From an uncultured Bacteroidales bacterium (GTDB lineage: Bacteria; Bacteroidota; Bacteroidia; Bacteroidales; Paludibacteraceae): a stretch of 19,494 bases of DNA. Below, piece by piece: positions 7,360 to 14,298 of this stretch (positions within the stretch are counted from its first letter, which is position 1; every line of letters starts with the position of its first letter). A program made the translations under genes and the position numbers. The notes under the pieces are model-generated. The model was not told the DNA's origin. It was given only the letters and a program-made list of their open reading frames with translations, and did no database searches. The DNA lies in assembly GCA_902799875.1 (NCBI GenBank), contig CADCCH010000001.1:111835-131328 (forward strand). Reading direction: 5' to 3'.

Positions 7360-9221
7360 TGGACAGATACTATCGTTTAGGAGTGTTTGCGGTGCTCGCA
7401 GCCGTCATCGTGCTGATGTTTCCGCGCTACAACAACGCCTTTCGTTACCACTACGAGATCGGTAAGCCTTGGGGGTATAATGCCCTGACTGCCGATTTCG
7501 ATTTTCCTATCTATAAGACGGACGAGCAGTTGAACAAAGAGCAGACCCAACTGCTCTCGACCTTCGCGCCATACCTTAAATATATACCGCACGTGCAACG
7601 CGAGGTGAAGGTGGTGTCGCTTCAGACTATGGAGTGGATTCAGAACGAGGGTTTTACACGTGTAGCGATTAATCAGACCAGGTATCCTGTTTCGGAACTC
7701 TATACGCCCATGACAGCGCATAAGAAATACGGTTACGACTGTGCGGTTAATCTCGTGCTCGATACCGTACGAACCGAGAATATGCGTGAGAAACTGTTGG
7801 CAACACTCTCACCTACGATGGGATTGGTGCAAAAAGGGGAGAAGATCATCGACCACGGTGACATTGTCACCGAGCGTACGTATCAGATCTTGCAGTCGCT
7901 TCGTCGTGCGTATGACGATGAATCGCTTGGGACCAAACAGCGGACGCTCTCTATCCTCGGTGAGACCCTGCTCGTCCTCCTTTTCCTCTGCCTCTTCGTG
8001 GTGTATCTGTATGTCTTCCGGCTGTCGTACTTGCGGTCGACCTCTACAGTGCTTTTCTTTGCGCTGCAGATGTTTATCGTGATTGCCTTGGCATGTCTGG
8101 CGTTGCGTTTCGGTCTGTCGGTGTATCTTATTCCGTTTGCGTGGGTGCCGATTCTGACGCGTGTCTTCCTGGATTCGCGTACGGCGCTTTTCCTGCATTT
8201 CACGACTATTCTCATCACGTCCATCGTGGTACCGGCACCGGTAGAGTTCTTCTTTATTCAGATTGTAGTCGGTATGGTAGCGATCTCATCTTTGGGTGAC
8301 ATGACGCGTCGGGCGCAGTTGGTTCAGACGGCCGCATGGATACTCGCCGCACAGGTCATCGCCTACACCGCTATCTCGTTTGCACAGACCGGTGCACTGG
8401 CGTCCATCAACCCTTGGATGTACCTCTATTTCGTCATCTGCGCGCTGCTGACGATCGGTTGTTACGGTCTGATCTACACCTTCGAGAAACTGTTCCGTTT
8501 CATCTCGTCCATCACGCTGGTCGAACTCACGGATATCAACTCCGAGTTACTCCACACCCTCGCCGAACGGGCTCCGGGTACGTTCCAGCACTCGATGCAG
8601 GTGAGCAATTTGGCGGCAGAAGCAGCGAAGGCGATTGGTGCCAATGCACTGTTGGTTCGTACCGGTGCGTTGTATCACGATATCGGTAAGATCTCCGACC
8701 CGCTCTACTATGTAGAGAATCAGGTGGGAACAGAGAATCCGCTGCTGAAGATGGACCCGCGGGATGCCGCACAGGTCATCATGGCGCATGTCACCGAAGG
8801 AGAGAAGATTGCGCGTCGAAATCATCTGCCGGAGGTGGTGATCAATTTTATCACGACCCACCACGGCACATCGTTGGTGCGCTATTTCTATAACACGTAC
8901 TGCAACGCTCATCCGAACGAGAAGGTCGATGAGTCGCTTTTCCGTTACCCGGGTACCAAACCGAGTACTAAAGAGGGCGCTATCCTCATGATGGCCGATG
9001 CCATCGAGGCGCGCAGTCGCAGTCTGGACGAGTTCACCGAAGCGTCCATCACGGCGGCAGTGAATCAGATGATCGACGCCCAGATAGCAGACGGACAATT
9101 CGCCGAGACACCGCTGAGCTTCAAGGACGTAGAGGATATCCGTCGGGTGTTCGTTTCCCGTCTCGTAGCCATGAACCATCATCGTATTTCCTATCCAACC
9201 CTACATAATAACCGGTCGTGA
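7359..9221 (+). CDS. 7TM-HD family phosphohydrolase (PgpH-like, putative cyclic-di-AMP phosphodiesterase)
   Basis: The 620-residue membrane protein has one N-terminal membrane segment (about residues 6-23), an extracytoplasmic 7TMR-HDED-type domain (about 30-195), a cluster of membrane segments (about 200-375) and a cytoplasmic HD domain (about 395-610). The HD metal ligands are visible: FQHSMQ (His411), ALYHDIGK (His440-Asp441), MAHVTEG (His477), HHGTS (His501-502) and MADAIEAR. This architecture matches PgpH, which degrades cyclic di-AMP in other bacteria; that substrate is inferred here. Its ATG shares one base with the TAA of the fusion gene, so coupling is likely. The TGA stop lies inside an octamer repeat. 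Confidence 0.87.
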   Translation: MDRYYRLGVFAVLAAVIVLMFPRYNNAFRYHYEIGKPWGYNALTADFDFPIYKTDEQLNKEQTQLLSTFAPYLKYIPHVQREVKVVSLQTMEWIQNEGFTRVAINQTRYPVSELYTPMTAHKKYGYDCAVNLVLDTVRTENMREKLLATLSPTMGLVQKGEKIIDHGDIVTERTYQILQSLRRAYDDESLGTKQRTLSILGETLLVLLFLCLFVVYLYVFRLSYLRSTSTVLFFALQMFIVIALACLALRFGLSVYLIPFAWVPILTRVFLDSRTALFLHFTTILITSIVVPAPVEFFFIQIVVGMVAISSLGDMTRRAQLVQTAAWILAAQVIAYTAISFAQTGALASINPWMYLYFVICALLTIGCYGLIYTFEKLFRFISSITLVELTDINSELLHTLAERAPGTFQHSMQVSNLAAEAAKAIGANALLVRTGALYHDIGKISDPLYYVENQVGTENPLLKMDPRDAAQVIMAHVTEGEKIARRNHLPEVVINFITTHHGTSLVRYFYNTYCNAHPNEKVDESLFRYPGTKPSTKEGAILMMADAIEARSRSLDEFTEASITAAVNQMIDAQIADGQFAETPLSFKDVEDIRRVFVSRLVAMNHHRISYPTLHNNRS

Positions 9222-9251
9222 TCGCATGATCACGTGACCTCGAGATCACGA
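9220..9251. repeat. Four tandem 8-bp units (GATCACGA) between the HD gene and dus
   Basis: Units are GATCGCAT, GATCACGT, GACCTCGA and GATCACGA. The array overlaps the last two bases of the HD-gene stop and ends 3 bp before the dus ATG. The same unit recurs inside dus at 10034-10065. The inner GATCACGTGA is nearly palindromic. Confidence 0.85.
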
Positions 9252-9254
9252 AAA

Positions 9255-10304
9255 ATGAACGACAATAAATTATATCTCGCCCCGATGGAGGATGTCACCG
9301 ATCCGGCGTTCCGAATGCTGTGCAAGCGTTACGGGGCGGATCGTGTCTATACGGAATTCGTGAACGCGGATGCGTTGGTGCGTGACATCGCTTCGACGAC
9401 GCGTAAGTTAACGATCCATGACGAGGAGCGTCCGGTAGCGATCCAAATCTACGGTCGGGATCCCGAGTCGATGGCGGATGCGGCACGGATCGTGGAGCAG
9501 GCGAAACCGGATTTTATCGATATCAATTTCGGTTGTCCGGTCAAGAAAGTAGCGGGTAAGGGTGCAGGAGCAGGTCTGCTGAAGGATGTACCGAAGATGC
9601 TGGAGATCACGAAGGCGGTGGTGAATGCGGTGAAGACGCCGGTGACCTGCAAGACCCGTCTGGGTTGGGATGATAAAGACTTGACGCCTCGCATTAATCC
9701 CCTCGGGATACCGGGATTCCGAGATACCGGGGTGCCGGAGTATTTTATTGTTTCCCTTGCGGAAGCCCTGCAGGACTGCGGGATACGGGAGTTAGCGATT
9801 CACGGAAGAACACGTAGTCAGATGTATAGAGGGGATGCCGATTGGACGCTGATCGGGGAAGTAAAGAACAATCCGCGCATGCATATTCCGATTATCGGTA
9901 ACGGGGACGTCTGTACGCCGGAGCGCGCGAAGGAGTGTTTTGAGAAATACGGTGTCGATGCCATCATGGTCGGTCGGGCTACTTTTGGTGCCCCCTGGCT
10001 CTTCGCCGAGATGAAAGAGTATCTCGATCCCTCATTCACGAGATCACGTGATCACGAGATCACGATCCCTCGCTCCATGAGCGACAAAGTCGCGGTTCTC
10101 AAAGAGCACGTCCTCGCCTCCATACAATGGTGCGGCAACGATGAGCGCAAAGGCATCATCCACTCGCGTCGCCATTTTGCCGCATCGCCGGTCTTCAAAG
10201 GCCTTGATAACTTCAAACAAACCCGTATCGCCCTCCTCCGTGCCGAGACCGTCGCCGAAGTCTTCCGAATTATGGATGAGATTGTAGATAAATGGTCGTC
10301 ATAA
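9255..10304 (+). CDS. tRNA-dihydrouridine synthase (DusB-like)
   Basis: The protein is 349 residues from the ATG at 9255. A GTG at 9234 would add seven repeat-encoded residues and is less likely. It is an FMN enzyme that reduces uridine to dihydrouridine in tRNA. MNDNKLYLAPMEDVTDPAFR, IQIYGRDP, INFGCPVKKV (active-site Cys94), CKTRLGWDD, AIHGRTRSQMYRG, IGNGDV and DAIMVGRATFG are the family landmarks in order. Two tandem octamer arrays interrupt the gene in frame: 9704-9735 encodes GIPGFRDTGVP and 10034-10065 encodes TRSRDHEIT. Both lie where the family usually has short loops. The stop codon lies inside a third array (10297-10312). Family sure; the DusA/B/C subclass is less so. Confidence 0.9.
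   Translation: MNDNKLYLAPMEDVTDPAFRMLCKRYGADRVYTEFVNADALVRDIASTTRKLTIHDEERPVAIQIYGRDPESMADAARIVEQAKPDFIDINFGCPVKKVAGKGAGAGLLKDVPKMLEITKAVVNAVKTPVTCKTRLGWDDKDLTPRINPLGIPGFRDTGVPEYFIVSLAEALQDCGIRELAIHGRTRSQMYRGDADWTLIGEVKNNPRMHIPIIGNGDVCTPERAKECFEKYGVDAIMVGRATFGAPWLFAEMKEYLDPSFTRSRDHEITIPRSMSDKVAVLKEHVLASIQWCGNDERKGIIHSRRHFAASPVFKGLDNFKQTRIALLRAETVAEVFRIMDEIVDKWSS
9704..9735. repeat. Four tandem 8-bp units (CGGGATAC) inside dus
   Basis: Units are CGGGATAC, CGGGATTC, CGAGATAC and CGGGGTGC. They encode the proline/glycine loop GIPGFRDTGVP between the CKTRLGWDD and AIHGRTR motifs. Confidence 0.75.
10034..10065. repeat. Four tandem 8-bp units (GATCACGA) inside dus
   Basis: Units are ATTCACGA, GATCACGT, GATCACGA and GATCACGA. 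The unit is the same as in the array before the gene (9220-9251). It encodes FTRSRDHEIT in a C-terminal loop. Confidence 0.88.
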
Positions 10305-10312
10305 CGTCATAA
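10297..10312. repeat. Two tandem 8-bp units (CGTCATAA) at the dus stop codon
   Basis: Two exact copies of CGTCATAA. The TAA of the first copy is the dus stop. Eight bases later the transporter ATG begins, so the whole dus-transporter junction is repeat-derived. Confidence 0.7.
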
Positions 10313-10319
10313 CGAAAAA

Positions 10320-11333
10320 ATGTCAAATCTCAAATTTCAAATCTCAAATATCAAACGTCTGTTTGATGCGAACGCCCTCTGGCTCTCGATGCTGATCGGT
10401 GCCGTGGGTTACAAGCTTTTTTTGCCGTTGAAGCCGACCCTTCCGTGGTGGATATTCTTCATGCTTTTTTTTACCTTCTGCAAGGTGAATCCCTTGGATT
10501 TGCGGTTACATAAATGGCATTGGGTGGTACTGGTCACACAGTTGGTTTTCTCCTTTGGCACGTATGCCGGAATACTCCATTTCACCGGCAATCCGATTTT
10601 GGCGCAGGGACTGCTGATGTGTTTTATTATGCCTACGGCGACGGCCGCACCGATTATTGCGGGTAAGATGGGTGGTTCGATCCAGAATCTGACGACTTTT
10701 ACCTTATTGAGTAATTTCGCGACGGCGATTATCGTTCCGGCTACTTTCCCGCTGATTAACCCAGCCGCCGACATGACTTTCTGGCCGGCGTTCCTACTCA
10801 TCCTACGCCGCATCGCCCCGCTCCTCTTAGGACCCTTCTTTGCCGCATGGATCGTGCGCCTCATCTATAAATGGCGCACCAAAAAGGAGTTTGTACTGCC
10901 GGTGAAGATCGCGGTGGTGCCGTTCTATCTCTGGGTCTGCTCGATCATCGTGCTATCGTCGGTAGTGACGGAGACGGTAATCTCCAATTTCCACTATCAA
11001 ATATCCAATATAGTCATTTTATTAGTATCGTCTTTCTTCATTTGTCTGATTCAGTTCAGTCTCGGTAAGTTGATCGGGTACTGGTTACCGGCGCCGAGTA
11101 AGGGTAGGGACTACCAGGATGTACTGATTAATCCGGCGGCTGCACCGAAGACAATGGCAGGGGTGAGTTCTATCACGGCCGGACAGGCGTTCGGACAGAA
11201 GAACACTTCGCTCGGTGTTTGGATGGCGAATACGTTCTTGGATCCGATGTCGTCGCTGGGAGCCGCAGCCTATATCGTGTGGCAAAATATCTTCAATTCA
11301 GTTCAATTGATGGTCGTTGCGCATAAAAAATAA
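10320..11333 (+). CDS. BASS (bile acid:sodium symporter)-type membrane transporter
   Basis: The 337-residue protein is very hydrophobic, with about nine or ten membrane segments. CFIMPTATAAPIIAGKMGGS and the later NPAAAPKTMAGVSSITAGQA resemble the two discontinuous-helix signatures of the BASS superfamily, which moves organic anions with sodium. The substrate is unknown. The ATG at 10320 is followed at once by five CAAATNT heptamers (10324-10358), so residues 2-12 (SNLKFQISNIK) are repeat-encoded. A second array (10984-11011) adds SNFHYQISNI in a predicted loop; both peptides contain QISNI. The gene lies 15 bp after dus and probably ends the gldD transcript. The family call rests on motif similarity only. 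Confidence 0.72.
   Translation: MSNLKFQISNIKRLFDANALWLSMLIGAVGYKLFLPLKPTLPWWIFFMLFFTFCKVNPLDLRLHKWHWVVLVTQLVFSFGTYAGILHFTGNPILAQGLLMCFIMPTATAAPIIAGKMGGSIQNLTTFTLLSNFATAIIVPATFPLINPAADMTFWPAFLLILRRIAPLLLGPFFAAWIVRLIYKWRTKKEFVLPVKIAVVPFYLWVCSIIVLSSVVTETVISNFHYQISNIVILLVSSFFICLIQFSLGKLIGYWLPAPSKGRDYQDVLINPAAAPKTMAGVSSITAGQAFGQKNTSLGVWMANTFLDPMSSLGAAAYIVWQNIFNSVQLMVVAHKK
10324..10358. repeat. Five tandem 7-bp units (CAAATNT) at the transporter N-terminus
   Basis: Units are CAAATCT, CAAATTT, CAAATCT, CAAATAT and CAAACGT, starting one base after the ATG. Confidence 0.88.
10984..11011. repeat. Four tandem 7-bp units (CMAATNT) inside the transporter
   Basis: Units are CCAATTT, CCACTAT, CAAATAT and CCAATAT, related to the unit at 10324-10358. 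They encode SNFHYQISNI. Confidence 0.8.
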
Positions 11334-11350
11334 ATGTTATTTAACATTTT
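11333..11350 (+). terminator. Weak terminator-like hairpin after the transporter gene
   Basis: AATGTT (11333-11338), loop ATTT, AACATT (11343-11348), then T-rich DNA. The stem is short and AT-only. It abuts the -33 element of the next promoter, so leakage into the next gene is possible. Confidence 0.4.
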
Positions 11351-11351
11351 A

Positions 11352-11383
11352 TTTGCACATGTCAAAAAAAAGTCGTAACTTTG
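11352..11383 (+). promoter_or_regulatory. Strong canonical Bacteroidetes promoter for the secreted-protein genes
   Basis: TTTG (11352-11355), 20 bp, then TAACTTTG (11376-11383): a full match to the consensus. The start is expected near 11389, giving a leader of about 130 nt before the ATG at 11520. Confidence 0.8.
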
Positions 11384-11442
11384 CAGCAGAAATTAAAAAC
11401 AAACAACATAATTAACTTTTTTGTTTAACTAAAGTATGAAGG

Positions 11443-11485
11443 TTCGTGCAAATCGAGTGTAAGCTTGCTTACGCAACTCGACGAA
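11443..11485 (+). promoter_or_regulatory. Long hairpin in the 5' leader of the secreted-protein mRNA
   Basis: TTCGT (11443-11447) pairs ACGAA (11481-11485). CGAGT (11454-11458) pairs ACTCG (11476-11480). GTAAG pairs CTTAC around a small loop. The leader then ends in AAATTTAAA and TTTAAATTT just before the ATG. No known riboswitch class was recognised; an mRNA stability or regulatory element is possible. Confidence 0.45.
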
Positions 11486-11519
11486 GCCGAAGCTCCAGAA
11501 ATTTAAATTTTTTAAATTT

Positions 11520-12575
11520 ATGAAGAAACTTTTCTCTTTAATCGCTGCCGTGCTTTTCGCAGGTAGCATGATGGCTGCTGAGGAACTCAAGGCTACCCTT
11601 GATTTCTCGTCCAATGAAGCTTGGAAGTTCCCCGCTGATGCAAAAGCAATTGCTGCAGCTTCTTTCTCTGACGGTACCTATACCATTACCTTGGAGGGTA
11701 CATCCGGTAACGGTTATCGTTGGTATTCTAACGGATCGTATCTGCTTCTTGGAAAGCAAGGTGCTACTATGACTCTTCCGGCATTTGAGTGGAAGACCAC
11801 TAAGATTCTTGTTTACGGTACTTCCGGTGCTTCGGAGTCTGTTAAGCAAAACATTTTCGTTGGTGAGAACGCTGTAAGTACCGAGACCGCCGGTGCAAAG
11901 AACGTAACCAACGAGTACGTTATTGATGAGGCTTACCAAGAGGCTGGTAATGTGTATGTAATTAAAGTTACTTCCTCTCACAACACCCAATTCTCCAAGA
12001 TCGAGATCTACGGCGAAGGTGAAGGCGGCGGCGAAAGCGGCGAAGGCATCGAGTACGATGAGGACGCTGACCTCACTTATGCCTTCAATTCCTACACCGT
12101 TGATGACGAGTATCTGCTTGACGATGGAGATGTTATCATTGAGGCTTTTGATGAGCAAGCCGGTTATAAGGTTGTTCTGGATCTCTATGTTCCGCTAAGT
12201 GCATCTGGTTTGGTAGCAGGTACCTATCCGATCAACGACTCCTATGAGGCTTCTTCTGTTGCTGCCGGTCTGTTCGATGAAGGGATGATATTTCCTTCCT
12301 ATGCCGGTATTGTTGATGGTGAGGGATTATTGGAGAAGGTATGGTACCTCGTTTCCGGTACTGTAACCGTTAGCGAAGAACTCAATATCGGTGTTGTTGC
12401 TAAGAACTCGCTCGGTCACGACATTACAATCACTATCGCAAACGGCGGTGAAGGGACAGGCGTAAAGAACGTTGCTGCCGACGAGATCAAGGCTGTCAAG
12501 GCTCTCGAGAACGGTCAACTCGTTATCATCAAAAACGGTGTGAAATACAACGCTGTTGGTACTGTAGTTCGTTAA
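11520..12575 (+). CDS. Secreted two-domain protein with a conserved C-terminal tail (type IX cargo-like)
   Basis: The 351-residue protein is of unknown function. Residues 1-19 (MKKLFSLIAAVLFAGSMMA) are a Sec signal peptide. Residues 20 to about 165 look like a beta-rich domain. A Gly/Glu linker (GEGEGGGESGEG, about 166-177) is followed by a second, acidic domain. The tail from about residue 321 (VKALENGQLVIIKNGVKYNA, then VG) resembles C-terminal signals on exported Bacteroidales proteins and is nearly shared with the gene at 12643. With gldD nearby, secretion to the outer surface is a reasonable inference. Translation is driven from a strong promoter and long leader. The codon choice and promoter suggest high expression. 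Confidence 0.8.
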   Translation: MKKLFSLIAAVLFAGSMMAAEELKATLDFSSNEAWKFPADAKAIAAASFSDGTYTITLEGTSGNGYRWYSNGSYLLLGKQGATMTLPAFEWKTTKILVYGTSGASESVKQNIFVGENAVSTETAGAKNVTNEYVIDEAYQEAGNVYVIKVTSSHNTQFSKIEIYGEGEGGGESGEGIEYDEDADLTYAFNSYTVDDEYLLDDGDVIIEAFDEQAGYKVVLDLYVPLSASGLVAGTYPINDSYEASSVAAGLFDEGMIFPSYAGIVDGEGLLEKVWYLVSGTVTVSEELNIGVVAKNSLGHDITITIANGGEGTGVKNVAADEIKAVKALENGQLVIIKNGVKYNAVGTVVR

Positions 12576-12591
12576 TGGTCTAACCAAATAA

Positions 12592-12624
12592 AAGGAATGG
12601 GACGATTTCGCCCCATTCTTTTTA
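12592..12624 (+). terminator. Rho-independent terminator between the two secreted-protein genes
   Basis: GAATGGG-ACG pairs CG-CCCCATTC around ATTT, flanked by AAA upstream and followed by TTTTTAT. No TAnnTTTG promoter is visible between it and the ATG at 12643, so the second gene may rely on read-through. Confidence 0.8.
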
Positions 12625-12642
12625 TTTATCCCTAAAAAAATC

Positions 12643-13557
12643 ATGAAAAAAATCTTATCTCTTATTGCTGCTATCGTCTTCACCGGCAGCATCATGGCTA
12701 CCGAGTACTACCTCACCGGTTCTTTCGTAGGTTGGGACGATGTCTGCTACGATGATTACCATTTCGCGCCCATCCCCGACACCCCGGGCGAGTACATCCT
12801 TCGCGGTATACGTCTTCCGGCGGGTGGGGGCATCAAGGTCATCAGCCCCATCGAGGGCAGCGAAGACGTCACCTACTATCCTTCCTATTCCGAAGCAGAA
12901 AACTATGAGGTGCCTAAATGGGGCGCGTATGACATCTATTTCCGTCCCAACGGAGACGGCGAGGGCGACGATTGGTACCATGGCTATTTCCGCCTCCGGG
13001 AAGTGCAGTACCTCGACTTCGAGTATGCCACCGTTGAGGTCTCGAATGAGTACTTCGAGGATATGGAACTCACCAGTATCAAACTCTATACCTGCGACCT
13101 CGATGACTACAACACCCCCACCTCCAACGGTATCCTGCTCGAGTTCTACGTGACCCCCGATGATCCCAACGATCTCAACGGCACTTACTCCTATCAGGAC
13201 TTCACCTTCGATGCCGAGAGTTCCTATCTCACCATCTCCGAGGACCATGCAGAATCCATCACCGATATCCTCTTTGTGGACGGCGAGGTAACCATCGTCA
13301 TGACCGATATCGATCAGACCTCCGGTACCGCGACCCTCCATCTGGACGGTACTTTTGTCTCCGACGAGGGCGATATCTATGAGTTCGTTACGACCCATTC
13401 AGCCGAGTACGACTACTATGTAACTCCCGATCCCCAAGGGGAAGCGGTTACCAACATCCGCACCGACCGCCAGGCTATCAAGAGCCTCAAGGCCGGTCAG
13501 GTAGTGATCTATAAAAACGGCGTGAAATACAACGCTGTTGGTGCTATCGTAAAATAA
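12643..13557 (+). CDS. Secreted acidic protein with the same signal and tail as its neighbour
   Basis: The 304-residue protein has the signal peptide MKKILSLIAAIVFTGSIMA, nearly that of the gene at 11520. The start of the mature protein (TEYYLTGSFVGWDDVCYDDY, with PGEYILRGIRLPAG and GIKVI) resembles the SusE/SusF-type starch-binding beta-sandwich, but this is a weak resemblance. The middle is rich in Asp, Glu and Tyr. The C-terminus (IKSLKAGQVVIYKNGVKYNA, then VG) matches its neighbour almost exactly, also at DNA level. The middle regions are not alignable by eye, so the pair share export modules rather than function. A terminator separates it from the first gene. It uses more C-ending codons than the first gene. 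Confidence 0.78.
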   Translation: MKKILSLIAAIVFTGSIMATEYYLTGSFVGWDDVCYDDYHFAPIPDTPGEYILRGIRLPAGGGIKVISPIEGSEDVTYYPSYSEAENYEVPKWGAYDIYFRPNGDGEGDDWYHGYFRLREVQYLDFEYATVEVSNEYFEDMELTSIKLYTCDLDDYNTPTSNGILLEFYVTPDDPNDLNGTYSYQDFTFDAESSYLTISEDHAESITDILFVDGEVTIVMTDIDQTSGTATLHLDGTFVSDEGDIYEFVTTHSAEYDYYVTPDPQGEAVTNIRTDRQAIKSLKAGQVVIYKNGVKYNAVGAIVK

Positions 13558-13591
13558 GCTCCGGCCCTCGGTTTTACCGCTCGGTTCAGCT

Positions 13592-13647
13592 CTCGCGGCT
13601 ACTCCCGCGAGCATCAAAAAGCACGGCCTCCGGGTCGTGCTTTTTTT
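13592..13647 (+). terminator. Strong double-hairpin terminator ending the secreted-protein region
   Basis: Hairpin CTCGCGG/CCGCGAG (13592-13611) is followed by GCACGGCC-TCCG-GGTCGTGC (13621-13640) and TTTTTTT. A-rich DNA precedes the second stem, so it could also act in reverse. Confidence 0.88.
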
Positions 13648-13691
13648 CTGTTTTTTCTGATGAAGAAAAGTATAATTAATATAATTGCCTT

Positions 13692-13798
13692 TTTGAAAGA
13701 TACGCTAGTATCATAGTTTTGATTAAGAATGTTCAATGTAAATTTATTTACGATTGAAGATTGTTAAGCAAAAGTATGGAACAACGAAGGTTGTTTTT
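13692..13798 (+). ncRNA. Candidate small RNA between the secreted-protein genes and secG
   Basis: TTTG (13692-13695), 18 bp, TAGTTTTG (13714-13721) resembles a promoter with slightly short spacing. About 70 nt would follow from near 13727. They hold a long hairpin (TTCAATGTAAAT pairs ATTTAC-G-ATTGAA, 13732-13758) and end in AACAAC-GAAG-GTTGTT plus TTT (13780-13798), a terminator shape on the plus strand only. No ORF fits. It could also be chance in AT-rich DNA, or the promoter-like match may be spurious. Confidence 0.25.
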
Positions 13799-13849
13799 CA
13801 AAAAGTTATTTTTAATATAATTTTCTTATCAGTGTTTTTTCTGTTTTTC

Positions 13850-14164
13850 TTACTCAGCTTCAACAGGAGCCTCAGCCGGAGCTTCAACAGCCGCCGGAGC
13901 CTCAACCTGGATAGCCGACTGATCAGCAGCAGCCTCTTCCTGACCGTGGTTGAAACCAACGGCAGCAATCGAGAATACTACAATCAGGGCAATCATCGTC
14001 CAGGTAGCTTTCTCCAGAAAGTCAGCTGTCTTGGGCGCACCCATCACTTGGTTACCGGAAGCAAAACCTGCTGCCAGACCACCACCTTTGCTATTCTGTA
14101 CCAGCACCAAGAGGGTGAGCAGTACAGCCGCAATAACAATCAAAATAGTTAAAAATATGTACAT
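13850..14164 (-). CDS. secG: Preprotein translocase subunit SecG
   Basis: The protein is 104 residues from the ATG at 14164 (MYIFLTILIVIAAVLLTLLV), chosen because the longer reading would begin upstream of the promoter. It has two membrane segments (about 1-22 and 52-70) around the SecG hallmark VLVQNSKGGGLAAGFA, followed by GNQVMGAPKTADFLEKATW. SecG assists the SecYE channel during export. The C-terminal tail is extended and low-complexity, alternating Glu, Ala and Pro, as in other Bacteroidetes SecG. It is transcribed alone, toward the secreted-protein genes, from its own canonical promoter. Confidence 0.93.
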   Translation of the reverse strand: MYIFLTILIVIAAVLLTLLVLVQNSKGGGLAAGFASGNQVMGAPKTADFLEKATWTMIALIVVFSIAAVGFNHGQEEAAADQSAIQVEAPAAVEAPAEAPVEAE

Positions 14165-14193
14165 AATTTTATAATTTTTGTCAAAATCGGCTG

Positions 14194-14225
14194 CAAAGGT
14201 ACAACAAAATTTTGGAATACACAAA
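14194..14225 (-). promoter_or_regulatory. Canonical secG promoter
   Basis: On the minus strand TTTG (14222-14225), 20 bp, TACCTTTG (14194-14201): a full consensus match. The start is expected near 14188, about 24 nt before the ATG. Confidence 0.8.
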
Positions 14226-14272
14226 TTTTTTTGTGTTTTTTGTGCTTTTCATTTCCAAAACAACGTGATCAA

Positions 14273-14288
14273 CACACATTTTTGTGTG
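14273..14288 (-). terminator. Possible weak terminator after the DUF3987 gene
   Basis: CACACA and TGTGTG pair around four bases, 11 bp past the stop at 14299. There is no good U-run on the minus strand, so this is a weak call. Confidence 0.3.
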
Positions 14289-14298
14289 AAAGTGTGAT

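Noticed and set aside
8547..9182. Minus-strand ORF of 211 codons opposite the HD gene
   Set aside because: It lies wholly inside the conserved HD domain of the sense gene and has no recognisable motif.
9234..9254. Upstream GTG start for dus
   Set aside because: The extra seven residues are encoded by the octamer array and the ATG at 9255 matches the family start.
12655..13398. Minus-strand ORF of 247 codons opposite the second secreted-protein gene
   Set aside because: The sense gene has a signal peptide, terminator context and shared tail; the antisense product is low-complexity Val/Ile/Gly/Glu.
13860..13960. Repeat array in the secG tail
   Set aside because: The similarity comes from Glu/Ala/Pro codon low complexity without a fixed 7-9 bp period.
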